34,146 bases of DNA from Lachnospiraceae bacterium. GTDB taxonomy: Bacteria; Bacillota; Clostridia; Lachnospirales; Lachnospiraceae. Each line of letters begins with the position of its first letter. The first letter of the stretch is position 1. A program made the translations under genes and the position numbers. Shown piece by piece: positions 1 to 7,482 of the stretch. The stretch is from the NCBI GenBank assembly GCA_017620155.1, contig JAFZQY010000056.1:1-34146 (forward strand), given 5' to 3'. Below the pieces are notes generated by a model that did not search any database, had not been told where the DNA came from, and saw only the letters and a program-made list of their open reading frames with translations.

Positions 1-137
1 CCGACAGCCTCCATATCCGCATTGATACCGTAGAACATCCATCTGTTCTCCTCGACCGCCCATCTCTGGAGCACTTCGGGGATCAACGGCTGATATGCAT
101 GGATATTGCCTCCGTAGAGTTTCTCTAATACAAACAT
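1..137 (-). CDS. Probable GNAT-type protein, N-terminus only (runs off window)
   Basis: Only the first 45 codons are inside the window. The ATG at 137 is preceded by a GAGAGG ribosome site about 8 nt upstream, and the gene begins 15 nt after the stop of the GNAT gene at 153-977, so it is the next gene of the same operon. The visible protein starts MFVLEKLYGG and reads on open to the window edge. Its spacing of hydrophobic residues (a 'PLIPEV' segment, then 'WMFYGINADMEAVG') resembles the first 45 residues of the neighbouring GNAT, which has 'LPLMTY' and then 'LRIGVVDSGGYAAG'. A tandem GNAT paralogue is therefore my best guess. No catalytic or cofactor motif lies within the visible part, so the family call is tentative while the existence of a gene is well supported. 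Confidence 0.55.
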   Translation of the reverse strand, partial: MFVLEKLYGGNIHAYQPLIPEVLQRWAVEENRWMFYGINADMEAV

Positions 138-152
138 CTTCCGACCTCTCGT

Positions 153-977
153 CTATAACAACTTCACTCCGAAGAAATAATCGGTGTCTTTCCTGACTAT
201 GTTCTCTCCTATCGACAATCGCACCAGGGTATCGGTAAACCGCCTGTTCTCAGGAGCAAAATATATGCGTGATTCTTCATTGAAAGCCGGATCCGCTTGC
301 ATGAACTGCACCAGCAGGTTTAAGTGCCTGAGCAGTTCCTTCTGATGGCCCGGTGCAAAATCCATCCAAAGGATCGATATGTCCGCTTCGGCTCTTTCCG
401 CCAGCATGATGCTCGAGATTTCCTCGCCGCGTATGCATATCGTACTGAGTTTCGGATTAAAGGATCCGCCTCCGGTCAGGCTATTTTTCTTAAGATATCT
501 GACCAGTGTATTGGCCTGAAAATTATCAAGCTTATCTACTTTGATGATATCGGAGTCTCCTGCCCTGATCACATTCCTGCGGAATATGCCTGATCTGTAT
601 ACATAGCGCAGCGACACATACTCAAGCGGCATATCGTAGACCAGTTCGAATCCCATTGCTTCAAAAAAAGCATACAGCTCATTATCTTCGCTGAACCTGA
701 CGGATATAAATGTCTGCTCATCGGGCCTTGCAAGATCGATGAGCGCCTGAAGCATCGCTTTGGCATAGCCGCGTCTTCTGCTGCCCTGAACCACATAGAG
801 GCTTACTATATCGATGATCTTCTTATCAATGCGAGCGACAAGCGCACCGGCTGCATATCCGCCGGAATCGACCACCCCTATGCGCAGACAATCCTCCGCA
901 ATGCCATCGGCCTCATAATAGGTCATGAGCGGCAGGAAACTGTCCTCGTTCTGATCATTAATGACGGTTAATCTCAT
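153..977 (-). CDS. GNAT family N-acetyltransferase-like protein (274 aa)
   Basis: The N-terminal half is a recognisable GNAT fold. A beta-strand 'DIVSLYVV' (residues 56-63) leads into the acetyl-CoA pyrophosphate loop with R67-R69, G70 and A72 (RRRGYA), followed by the helix 'KAMLQALIDLA' and the typical 'AFFEAMGFELV' C-terminal motif near residues 103-114. Family knowledge predicts transfer of an acyl group from acyl-CoA; the substrate is unknown. Residues ~130-274 look like a second, degenerate GNAT-like half. The ATG at 977 lies 6 nt after the end of the 995-aa gene, with a GGGG-type ribosome site overlapping that gene's stop, so translation is probably coupled. Similar ~270-aa GNATs sit beside two other giant genes of the window (19567-20382 and 26190-27002), suggesting a role linked to the giants, for example modification of the giant or its partner. 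That role is inference. Confidence 0.8.
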   Translation of the reverse strand: MRLTVINDQNEDSFLPLMTYYEADGIAEDCLRIGVVDSGGYAAGALVARIDKKIIDIVSLYVVQGSRRRGYAKAMLQALIDLARPDEQTFISVRFSEDNELYAFFEAMGFELVYDMPLEYVSLRYVYRSGIFRRNVIRAGDSDIIKVDKLDNFQANTLVRYLKKNSLTGGGSFNPKLSTICIRGEEISSIMLAERAEADISILWMDFAPGHQKELLRHLNLLVQFMQADPAFNEESRIYFAPENRRFTDTLVRLSIGENIVRKDTDYFFGVKLL

Positions 978-983
978 CCGTAA

Positions 984-3971
984 CTACCCCATAAGTTTGG
1001 CAATCATCGTCTTTACGGAAGGCTGATTGGGCTTACCGTTTACGCCTTCCTTGATCTTAGTGCCGAGAGATTCCATCGCATCACGGTACATCTGTTTCTC
1101 ATCGGCATTATCTTCCGTTGCGGGTTCTTCGAATACCTTGCGGTAAAGAAGCTCGGCAAACTCACGGCATACCTCTCTGAAGTAACTCTTATAGCTCGAA
1201 TAACCGAACTGAGCTACCGCCTCTTCACGGACCATGTCCTTAAGATCATCCTCTTTCATGCGTCTGATCTTCTGACCGACGGAAGCATCGTTCTTCATCT
1301 TGGCTATTATGCCGTTTATATCAAGCTGTTCATCCACAGCCTTCTTGATGATCCCGTTTCTGGTCTTCCTGTCGATGACTCTCGCAAGTTCTCCCACGGC
1401 AAGTGATGCCAGGCCTACTACCGCGCCTATCGGTGCGATGACCGGAGCTATGGCAACTGCGGATACGGCCACGCCTGCGATCGACCTGCAAGTCGATACG
1501 GCCTTGGATGTGATCTGTCTGGCCGTGTCTCTCTTGGAGTGATCAAGGAAACGCTCGAGAGTCTTCTCGTCGGGATTAAGTCCTCCCTCAAGCTTCTTCC
1601 TGGCGTTCAGCTTGTTCCTGGAAGCACCGATGTCGATGCCGGAAGATATCGATCTTCCGAGCTGGATGCCGCTTGCTATGGCGCCGATCGAACCGGTCAC
1701 TACTCCGGCATAACCGAAGATATCTCCTGCCATCTTAACGCCGCTCGTTTCATCGCTGACAGTACCGACCAGCTTAAGGAAATTGATAGCGGTTGTTCCG
1801 CCGCCCGTAAGGGTACCGACAGAGCCTGAACCGACTGTTGACCACTGAGCGATCTTATCAGCAACCGTAAGGCCGGTTTTTCCCCAGAGTTTGGTTATCG
1901 CATAAACATTGGAAATGATTCCGAAAACCGCGCTTAAAGTTCCCATTCCGACTCCGAAAGACTTCATAAGGTTTCCTTCCATGAATTCCTTTCCGGAGCT
2001 TCCTTCGTCGTTCTTGTACCAGTTGCCTGCGGATTTGTGTATGGTCGACGGATAGTTTAAATATGTATTGGCTGTTGAAACAACGCTGTTTGCAGTTTCA
2101 AGTCTGCTTTTTTCTTTTTCCTTATATGTGTCATGAGTACCGTCTTCGGCCTGCTCGCGCTGCGCAACCGCGATATCCGGATTGTCCAGCGTAAGAACTC
2201 TGAACTGTTCACTAAGCTGAACTATCTGACCGAGCTCTGAGTACATACGCTCTCTCAGTTTCTCATCATCCACCATGTCGGGCGACATCTCGGGCCTAAG
2301 TCCCGCATTACGATAAAGAAGTGCAAGCAGATCATATCTGTTCGCGATCTGGTCTAATATCAGCTGGCCCTTGGCCGCAGCATCGTCCCCTGCATTTGAG
2401 ATCTCGTCTTTCTTAAGCGCGATGTTGTTTTCCAGTTCGCCGTACAGCTGTATATCGGCGCCTAACGACTTGGCAGCCTGAACCGCGTTGGTTATCATCT
2501 TCCAGTCAGGCGAAGACGAAAACCAGCCGGTCTTGACCTTCTTCTTGATGGCGCTTAAGTCTGGCGTATAGCCTGCGAGCGCCGAATAGAAATCGGATCT
2601 CATATACGAATCCTGTCTTCCGGTCTCCAGAAGATAAAAGACCACAAGCTGCTGCTCCGGTGGAGCCTGAAGAAGGTGATGCACGAATGCACCCTTTTTC
2701 TTCTTGTCAAGACACGATCTGCGCATGAGATATGCGCCCACTTTTTTGATGGCGCGTGTCTGCTCGGGGGATATGGCTATGCCGGTAGACGGATCTTTTC
2801 TCTTTTCGAGTTTGGACGCATCACCCTTTACATTCGCTGCGACGAGCAGGGATGAGGTTTCCTGAGCTTCGACATACGGATCATCCATATGCTCATCGAA
2901 TGCGGTAATGAGATCTGCCACAGATGAATTATTGAGATCGGCCTGATCTCTGAATTTCTCTATTTCATCGTTGTGTGTTACGAAGAACTGGTGAATATAG
3001 GCCTTCTTCTCTGCATCGGTATAAAAATCCGCGCGCTTCTTAAGCATCTTCGTAAGTTCGTCATAACCGGTGGCGATCTTATTCATCTCCTTGGCGCCGT
3101 CACGCTGATCAGTGTCTTCCGCACGGGTCAGTTTCTCGAGATACTGCGCCTTTCTGTCTGTGATGCTCTTGGAATCCGTTATTCCCAGCTGTTTTAATCT
3201 GACCAGATTCTGATAATAATCTATGAGACTCTCGTCGCGTTCTTCTGCCTTGTAGAGTTCATCAAGCCTTTCTCTTAACTCCTTATAAGATTTGGCGAGC
3301 ATGTGATCTCTGGGCAGCATGGCATAATACTTGTTGGACATCAGAGCATCGGTCACCTGATAGTAGGATCTGATATCCTTGAGTGTATTAAGCTGCGCGA
3401 GTTTGGCAGCATATTCTTCGGCATGCTCTTCTTCTATGCCGGCCTCGGCCTCTGTTGCCAGCTGTGCCTCCAATGTATCGATTGCGAGGAATGTGCCCTG
3501 CAAGTCGCTATAATGCTCGATCAGAGTCTCATCGGCGCTCCGGCCTTCCTCCGCATACAGCAGCTTGGCAGGATCCATTTCGGCCAGTTGCGCTGCGTTA
3601 TCATTAAGTTCCTCTCGGCCGTATTCAAATGCCAGATCGTGCTTAACGGCAAGCTGCTGCTGACGGTCGAACTTGGCGTTCGCTCTGTCCACGAGCCGGC
3701 TGCGCTTCTGTTTGATCGACATGAATCTTACGCCTGCCTTCTTCTGGGCATCGGCGATATCTTCAAGTCTCGGACGGTTGATATCCGTGATCGCGGGGAG
3801 ATTATCTTCCGCTCTCTTCATGATCCTTGCTCTGACCCTGTCGGTCTTCTGCTCGGGATCGGCTATCAGACTGTTGCCGATGTTCACGAAAGAAGATACG
3901 GATTTAACTTTATCTAACCCTTCGATTATCTGTTGGGATGTTTTTTTCCTGTATTGTTCTTTAGGTGCCAT
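984..3971 (-). CDS. Giant effector-like protein, helical with Gly/Ala-rich hydrophobic segments (995 aa)
   Basis: I do not recognise a named family. The first ~660 residues are highly charged, rich in K, E, D and A and predicted helical. Then come three hydrophobic Gly/Ala/Val-rich stretches at about residues 667-700, 727-775 and 822-865 (the last contains 'AVAIAPVIAPIGAVVGLASL'), which resemble membrane-inserting hairpins rather than ordinary transmembrane helices. There is no signal peptide. The last ~130 residues resemble the end of the 1182-aa protein at 27023-30571: a 'F..VCREFAELLY' type helix, an acidic linker, then 'GTKI...PN' and a terminal 'KLMG'. The ATG at 3971 has AGAGG upstream. 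It follows the 170-aa chaperone-like gene by 63 nt and is followed by a GNAT, the same order as around the 1182-aa gene. I infer a secreted or injected effector, or a membrane-active toxin; neither is proven. Confidence 0.75.
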   Translation of the reverse strand: MAPKEQYRKKTSQQIIEGLDKVKSVSSFVNIGNSLIADPEQKTDRVRARIMKRAEDNLPAITDINRPRLEDIADAQKKAGVRFMSIKQKRSRLVDRANAKFDRQQQLAVKHDLAFEYGREELNDNAAQLAEMDPAKLLYAEEGRSADETLIEHYSDLQGTFLAIDTLEAQLATEAEAGIEEEHAEEYAAKLAQLNTLKDIRSYYQVTDALMSNKYYAMLPRDHMLAKSYKELRERLDELYKAEERDESLIDYYQNLVRLKQLGITDSKSITDRKAQYLEKLTRAEDTDQRDGAKEMNKIATGYDELTKMLKKRADFYTDAEKKAYIHQFFVTHNDEIEKFRDQADLNNSSVADLITAFDEHMDDPYVEAQETSSLLVAANVKGDASKLEKRKDPSTGIAISPEQTRAIKKVGAYLMRRSCLDKKKKGAFVHHLLQAPPEQQLVVFYLLETGRQDSYMRSDFYSALAGYTPDLSAIKKKVKTGWFSSSPDWKMITNAVQAAKSLGADIQLYGELENNIALKKDEISNAGDDAAAKGQLILDQIANRYDLLALLYRNAGLRPEMSPDMVDDEKLRERMYSELGQIVQLSEQFRVLTLDNPDIAVAQREQAEDGTHDTYKEKEKSRLETANSVVSTANTYLNYPSTIHKSAGNWYKNDEGSSGKEFMEGNLMKSFGVGMGTLSAVFGIISNVYAITKLWGKTGLTVADKIAQWSTVGSGSVGTLTGGGTTAINFLKLVGTVSDETSGVKMAGDIFGYAGVVTGSIGAIASGIQLGRSISSGIDIGASRNKLNARKKLEGGLNPDEKTLERFLDHSKRDTARQITSKAVSTCRSIAGVAVSAVAIAPVIAPIGAVVGLASLAVGELARVIDRKTRNGIIKKAVDEQLDINGIIAKMKNDASVGQKIRRMKEDDLKDMVREEAVAQFGYSSYKSYFREVCREFAELLYRKVFEEPATEDNADEKQMYRDAMESLGTKIKEGVNGKPNQPSVKTMIAKLMG

Positions 3972-4034
3972 ATCATGTACCTCTGTCTGCAGCTCATCAG
4001 TGCAGTTTTTTTCTATCTCATCTACGGAATGCGC

Positions 4035-4547
4035 TCATCTGTGCAATATCGTATCCATCATATCTGCGGGCTGCAGCTCGCCTGTTGCGACCAGCATCAG
4101 GTAGCCCTCGTATTTGTCAAGAATGCCTATGGCGGTATCAAAGGCTGTGAGCATGGTTGAGAGCTTGTCGTCTTCGGAGAATGCCTTAAGCATCGGTACG
4201 GCGTACTTGAATAACATGCCGTTTTCTTCATCTATGGCGAAGCATCCTGCGGGTAGATAGGTATTAAGGCGGGATACGGCTTCGGCGAGAGGACGGATGT
4301 CATCCTTCATCTGCTGTATCAGTGTGACCATGATCGTGAAGTATTGAACATCTTCTTCACCGTCAGCTAACGGAAGGAAGAAGCACTCTGCGAGCAGATC
4401 GAGCAGGTCAGAACCGGTCTCGGTTATCAGGCATCTGACCACATCCATCTGAGTCTCCAGCTCCTCAGCCGTAAAAAGTGATGCCTTCTCAATGTCCTCG
4501 GCTTTATCAAGTTCTTCAACAAGTCTGTTTAACAGTTCTCTTTTCAT
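4035..4547 (-). CDS. YbjN/CesT-like chaperone-type protein (170 aa)
   Basis: A small acidic, soluble alpha/beta protein without signal peptide. It aligns by eye with the 213-aa protein at 30592-31233: both have a helix 'LAEAVSRLN' / 'LADLLISLNSLN', then a 'PAGCFAIDEENGMLFKYAVPM' / 'PGFGTFAYYDPLSQVYLSYRMPV' type beta hairpin, then a long C-terminal helix ending in 'ADMMD' / 'SDYMD'. This layout (N-terminal helix, antiparallel sheet, C-terminal helix) is that of YbjN and type III secretion CesT-like chaperones. Each of the two paralogues lies just upstream of a helical giant protein, the usual position for a dedicated chaperone. The ATG at 4547 has AGGAAAGGA upstream. It stands between the SpoIIE phosphatase and the 995-aa gene. 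The fold assignment is by pattern only, so chaperone function is an inference. Confidence 0.6.
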   Translation of the reverse strand: MKRELLNRLVEELDKAEDIEKASLFTAEELETQMDVVRCLITETGSDLLDLLAECFFLPLADGEEDVQYFTIMVTLIQQMKDDIRPLAEAVSRLNTYLPAGCFAIDEENGMLFKYAVPMLKAFSEDDKLSTMLTAFDTAIGILDKYEGYLMLVATGELQPADMMDTILHR

Positions 4548-4590
4548 CTCTACCGTTCCTTTCCTATTCCAAATTCATTCCTGATCCGTA

Positions 4591-6351
4591 TTATTCCTCG
4601 GATTTATCCGAAACAACTTCCAGAAGAATCATCGTCATGTCGTCAAACTGGGGAGCCCCATCCGAGAACCCGATGACGTCATCCTTGAGCGAAGTGAGGA
4701 TCTCCATTCCCGACTTATCAGTCGAAGCGTTCAGGTGATCGAGCATCCTGCCGGTTCCGTACATCGCTTCGTCTTCCCTGGTTCCTTCCGGGATACCGTC
4801 CGTATACTGAAGCAGCTTGTCTCCCGGGAGCAGTTTGATCTGTCTTTCCGTAAAAGCGATATCAGGGTCAAATCCGAGCATGATATCATGTTCATCGATG
4901 ATCATCTCATATCTGCCTGTAGAAGCCCTATATACTACCGGATCCTCATGGCCCGCATTGACATATCTGATGCTGTGATCTGAGATCTGATAGATCCCGT
5001 ACCAGACTGTCGCAAACATTGTCTCCGGATTATTCTCGCACAACTGTCTGTTGACCTTCTCGATCACGCGAAGCGGTGATGTCTCCTCTAAGCCCGTGTT
5101 CTTGATCAGAGTCTTGACTATGACCATGAAGAGCGCTGCGGGTACTCCCTTGCCCGAGACATCCGCGATGACGAGACCTATGTGGTCGTCATCTATCACG
5201 AAATAGTCGTAAAAGTCGCCGCCGACTTCCTTGGCGGGTTTGATGAAGGATGAGATCTCAAAATCCTTAATTCCGTCATATCCGTTAAGCTGCTCGGGAA
5301 GCATCGCGCTCTGTATGCGGGCGCCGACATCGAGTTCCGCGGATACTCTCTCTTTTTCCGCAGTCACTTCGGTAAGATCCTCTATGTAAGTCGATATCTC
5401 GTTCTCGAGATCTGACATCGAACCGGCAAGAACGCTGACCTCGTCATGAGTTTTTATCTGAAGCCTGTCGAATATATGCTTGTTGACGCTCTTGTCCTCC
5501 GTCCGTCCGTATTCCCTGGCTGCCGCTGTAAGCCTGCGCAGGGGCTTGACGAGCAGGTAATGGATCAGTAGTGTTGCTATGCTCAAGATCACAAATATAA
5601 GTACGAGCATGACCAGGATATAAATGAACCGGAAATAAGAAAGATCCTCTTCATAGGAGTTAAAGACCTCTCCTACGCCGATATATCCGACCAGTTTTCC
5701 GTCAGCAGAATAATAAGGAGCATAAGTGCAGAACTGCCTGTCCGCTTCATCGTCGGAACCTCTGAAAACCGCAATGACGATGTGCCCATAATTGTTGGAT
5801 TCCTCATCGTCAAACTCATTGCTTTTGAATGTATTCTCTACCTCCGACTTATACTGCCAGTATCCCGGAGAATAAAGCTTATCATCACGCATCTCCGTAT
5901 CAAGAAGAAATATGACTCTGCCGGTCTCTTCATCCATTATCCGGAAATCTATCCACTTAATTTCACCGTCAGCTGCCAGTTCGGTCATGAGCTGCTTGAG
6001 CGCAAAATAATCATCGGTCTTAAGCTCATCGAAATATGACAGATATTCATCGCTCTCGCGGTCAAGCCTGATCTCCTCGGGGATGCTCTCATAGATCCTG
6101 CGGCCTTCCGTGAAGATCCTGTCAGACACATCCCGGTTCAGTGTCTTCGCGATATATGTACCCAGAGTATAATCACCGTCTATATTGGCGCTGATCTCCA
6201 ACGCTATGTGCATATATGAAGCCAGGAACTGGGAGGCATAGAATATCGCCACGGTTATGATTATCATGACCAATCCCGTCTTGATCCTTATTCCGAATAT
6301 AGGATGCTGCTCTCTAAAATTTTTAAATCCGGATGTCAAATTGCTTTTCAT
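4591..6351 (-). CDS. Membrane-anchored HAMP / SpoIIE-type PP2C serine phosphatase (586 aa)
   Basis: Layout from the chosen ATG (6351): a first membrane helix near residues 22-45, an extracellular Cache-like sensor region to ~250, a second membrane helix ('FIYILVMLVLIFVILSIATLL'), a HAMP linker ('VKPLRRL'), a short coiled coil and a C-terminal PP2C domain. Metal-binding and catalytic motifs are intact: GGDFYD near residue 376, DVSGKG, NAGH, YTDG and FDDMTM. The family dephosphorylates phosphoserine anti-anti-sigma (STAS) proteins in partner-switch systems; no STAS protein or anti-sigma kinase is in this window. A longer frame starts at a GTG at 6423, whose GTGA overlaps the stop of the 54-aa gene upstream. 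The ATG at 6351 has a weak CGAGAG site. Start choice is therefore uncertain by 24 codons. The gene is in the operon driven from the repeat-box promoter at 6617-6650. Confidence 0.9.
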   Translation of the reverse strand: MKSNLTSGFKNFREQHPIFGIRIKTGLVMIIITVAIFYASQFLASYMHIALEISANIDGDYTLGTYIAKTLNRDVSDRIFTEGRRIYESIPEEIRLDRESDEYLSYFDELKTDDYFALKQLMTELAADGEIKWIDFRIMDEETGRVIFLLDTEMRDDKLYSPGYWQYKSEVENTFKSNEFDDEESNNYGHIVIAVFRGSDDEADRQFCTYAPYYSADGKLVGYIGVGEVFNSYEEDLSYFRFIYILVMLVLIFVILSIATLLIHYLLVKPLRRLTAAAREYGRTEDKSVNKHIFDRLQIKTHDEVSVLAGSMSDLENEISTYIEDLTEVTAEKERVSAELDVGARIQSAMLPEQLNGYDGIKDFEISSFIKPAKEVGGDFYDYFVIDDDHIGLVIADVSGKGVPAALFMVIVKTLIKNTGLEETSPLRVIEKVNRQLCENNPETMFATVWYGIYQISDHSIRYVNAGHEDPVVYRASTGRYEMIIDEHDIMLGFDPDIAFTERQIKLLPGDKLLQYTDGIPEGTREDEAMYGTGRMLDHLNASTDKSGMEILTSLKDDVIGFSDGAPQFDDMTMILLEVVSDKSEE

Positions 6352-6419
6352 TATCAGACTCTCGGGCTTATGCCCATACTTTGTTATTTTATCATATCGC
6401 GGCTTATTTAGTCCGCATG

Positions 6420-6584
6420 TCACATCGTTCGAGACGCCATCATGATCTTCTGGAACGAAACCCCTTCTCTGACCGGTTCGACCAGTGCTTCCAAAACCAT
6501 GCGGTAAGCGGGATCAAGTTCCTTAATATACTCAAAAGTGGCGGGGGCGATCTTCATCAGGTTGTGAGCTTTTCTCTCAGCCAT
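6420..6584 (-). CDS. Small unrecognised protein (54 aa) heading the operon
   Basis: A short open frame with a textbook ribosome site: AAAGGAGG then 6 nt then ATG at 6584. The protein begins MAERKAHNLM, contains the helical stretch 'ATFEYIKELDPAYRMVLEAL' and ends FQKIMMASRTM. It is the first gene after the repeat-box promoter, and its TGA overlaps (as GTGA) a possible GTG start of the SpoIIE phosphatase. There is no signal peptide or membrane segment. I recognise no family. It could be a small adaptor or regulator of the phosphatase, or a translated leader peptide. The strong ribosome site and the position make it very likely to be translated. Confidence 0.7.
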   Translation of the reverse strand: MAERKAHNLMKIAPATFEYIKELDPAYRMVLEALVEPVREGVSFQKIMMASRTM

Positions 6585-6616
6585 GTTGTTCCTCCTTTTT
6601 GGGCTTTATGATTATT

Positions 6617-6650
6617 AATTTAACAACCGATGTCCAACAAATGTCCAACA
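6617..6650 (-). promoter_or_regulatory. Repeat-box promoter 1 (tandem TGTTGGACA)
   Basis: On the minus strand, two copies of TGTTGGACA (6650-6642 and 6639-6631) are separated by 2 bp, an 11-bp period. Eight bases later comes TAAATT (6622-6617), a plausible -10. There is no good -35 hexamer at the normal distance, so the promoter should need an activator bound to the repeats. The predicted transcript starts near 6610, about 25 nt before the 54-aa gene. The same box occurs at 20418-20437 and 31299-31318. Confidence 0.7.
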
Positions 6651-6661
6651 CCCGGAAAAAG

Positions 6662-6688
6662 CAAAAAAGGCCCGTAAACGGACCTTTT
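6662..6688 (-). terminator. Rho-independent terminator after the two-receiver regulator
   Basis: On the minus strand, AAAGGTCCG, loop TTTA, CGGGCCTTT forms a 9-bp stem with one G-T pair, followed by TTTTTTGC and more T. It lies 13 nt after the stop of the gene at 6701-7459 and just before repeat-box promoter 1, so it separates the two operons. Confidence 0.85.
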
Positions 6689-6700
6689 AGATTTTTTTAT

Positions 6701-7459
6701 TTATTTTCTTCTCTGTGCGAAGAAATCCGCAAGTTTTTGAAGCAGTTCCTCCCTGCCGATATTCTTGAGAAAATATCCCTCGGGTTTAAGCGCGACGACC
6801 GCCATGACACTCTCCTTATCGCTCTTGCCTGTCAGAAAGATCACGGGGATGTTTTTGGTCTCTTCATCATGTCTTAACATCTCCAGTACCTGAGGTCCGT
6901 TCGTTATGGGCATCTCATGATCGAGAAGGATCAGGTCGGTCTTATTCTTGCCCAGATACTTGATGGCCTGCAGACCGGAATTTGCCATGGCGACCTTATA
7001 ATCATCCTTAAGCCAGCCTCGTACGAGAGTCATATAGTTCGGGTCATCATCGACTATCAGGATGCTCTTCTTAAACTCTCCGGAATCAACCTTGGCACAG
7101 TAATCCGCCACTATGTCTATGTATTCGTCGTTGTGGATCGGACGGTAGATGGTCTTATAGATCAGGTCCCCCGGAACGTTATCGAGGATATACTGGACAT
7201 CCTCGCGCTCTCCGATCACGATCATGTGAACCCCGGTCTCCTCCATCCTGTCTATCAGGAATCGCAGCGCCTTGGGTTCCGGACGCTCATGAGCATCCAT
7301 GTACATAGTGATCAGGACCGTGTCATCCCATTTGGAATTGATCGCATCCACATCCCAATGAACGAATTCGCAGTTCACATCTGCTTCTGTGCATTTTTTG
7401 ATCAGTACGCGGATCAGAAATGTCTCTTTCTCACCCGTTAAAAGCATCTTGCTTCCCAC
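6701..7459 (-). CDS. Response regulator with pseudo-receiver plus receiver, no output domain (252 aa)
   Basis: Residues ~132-250 are a complete receiver domain: acidic pocket D137-D139, phospho-acceptor D180 (LLDHEMP), T210 and K232. Residues 1-125 have the same strand/helix rhythm ('TVLITMYMDAHERP', 'MIVIGEREDV', 'IYRPIHNDEYIDIV') but lack the acidic pocket and conserved lysine, so they look like a degenerate receiver. No DNA-binding or enzymatic domain follows. The start is the GTG at 7459, which has a strong GGAGGT site 8 nt upstream; the first internal ATG does not. It lies 23 nt after the hybrid kinase gene and is probably its phosphorelay partner, receiving phosphate from the kinase's HPt domain. 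It is the last gene before the terminator. Confidence 0.9.
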   Translation of the reverse strand: MGSKMLLTGEKETFLIRVLIKKCTEADVNCEFVHWDVDAINSKWDDTVLITMYMDAHERPEPKALRFLIDRMEETGVHMIVIGEREDVQYILDNVPGDLIYKTIYRPIHNDEYIDIVADYCAKVDSGEFKKSILIVDDDPNYMTLVRGWLKDDYKVAMANSGLQAIKYLGKNKTDLILLDHEMPITNGPQVLEMLRHDEETKNIPVIFLTGKSDKESVMAVVALKPEGYFLKNIGREELLQKLADFFAQRRK

Positions 7460-7482
7460 TGTCCGTAACCTCCGAAATCAAA

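Noticed and set aside
3303-3917. 204-aa open frame on the plus strand
   Set aside because: Antisense to the 995-aa gene; cysteine- and isoleucine-rich shadow sequence with no start signal.
6631-6650. Short repeats TGTCCAACA as a CRISPR array or mobile-element end
   Set aside because: Only two 9-bp copies per site, 2-bp spacing and a fixed promoter position; this is an operator layout.
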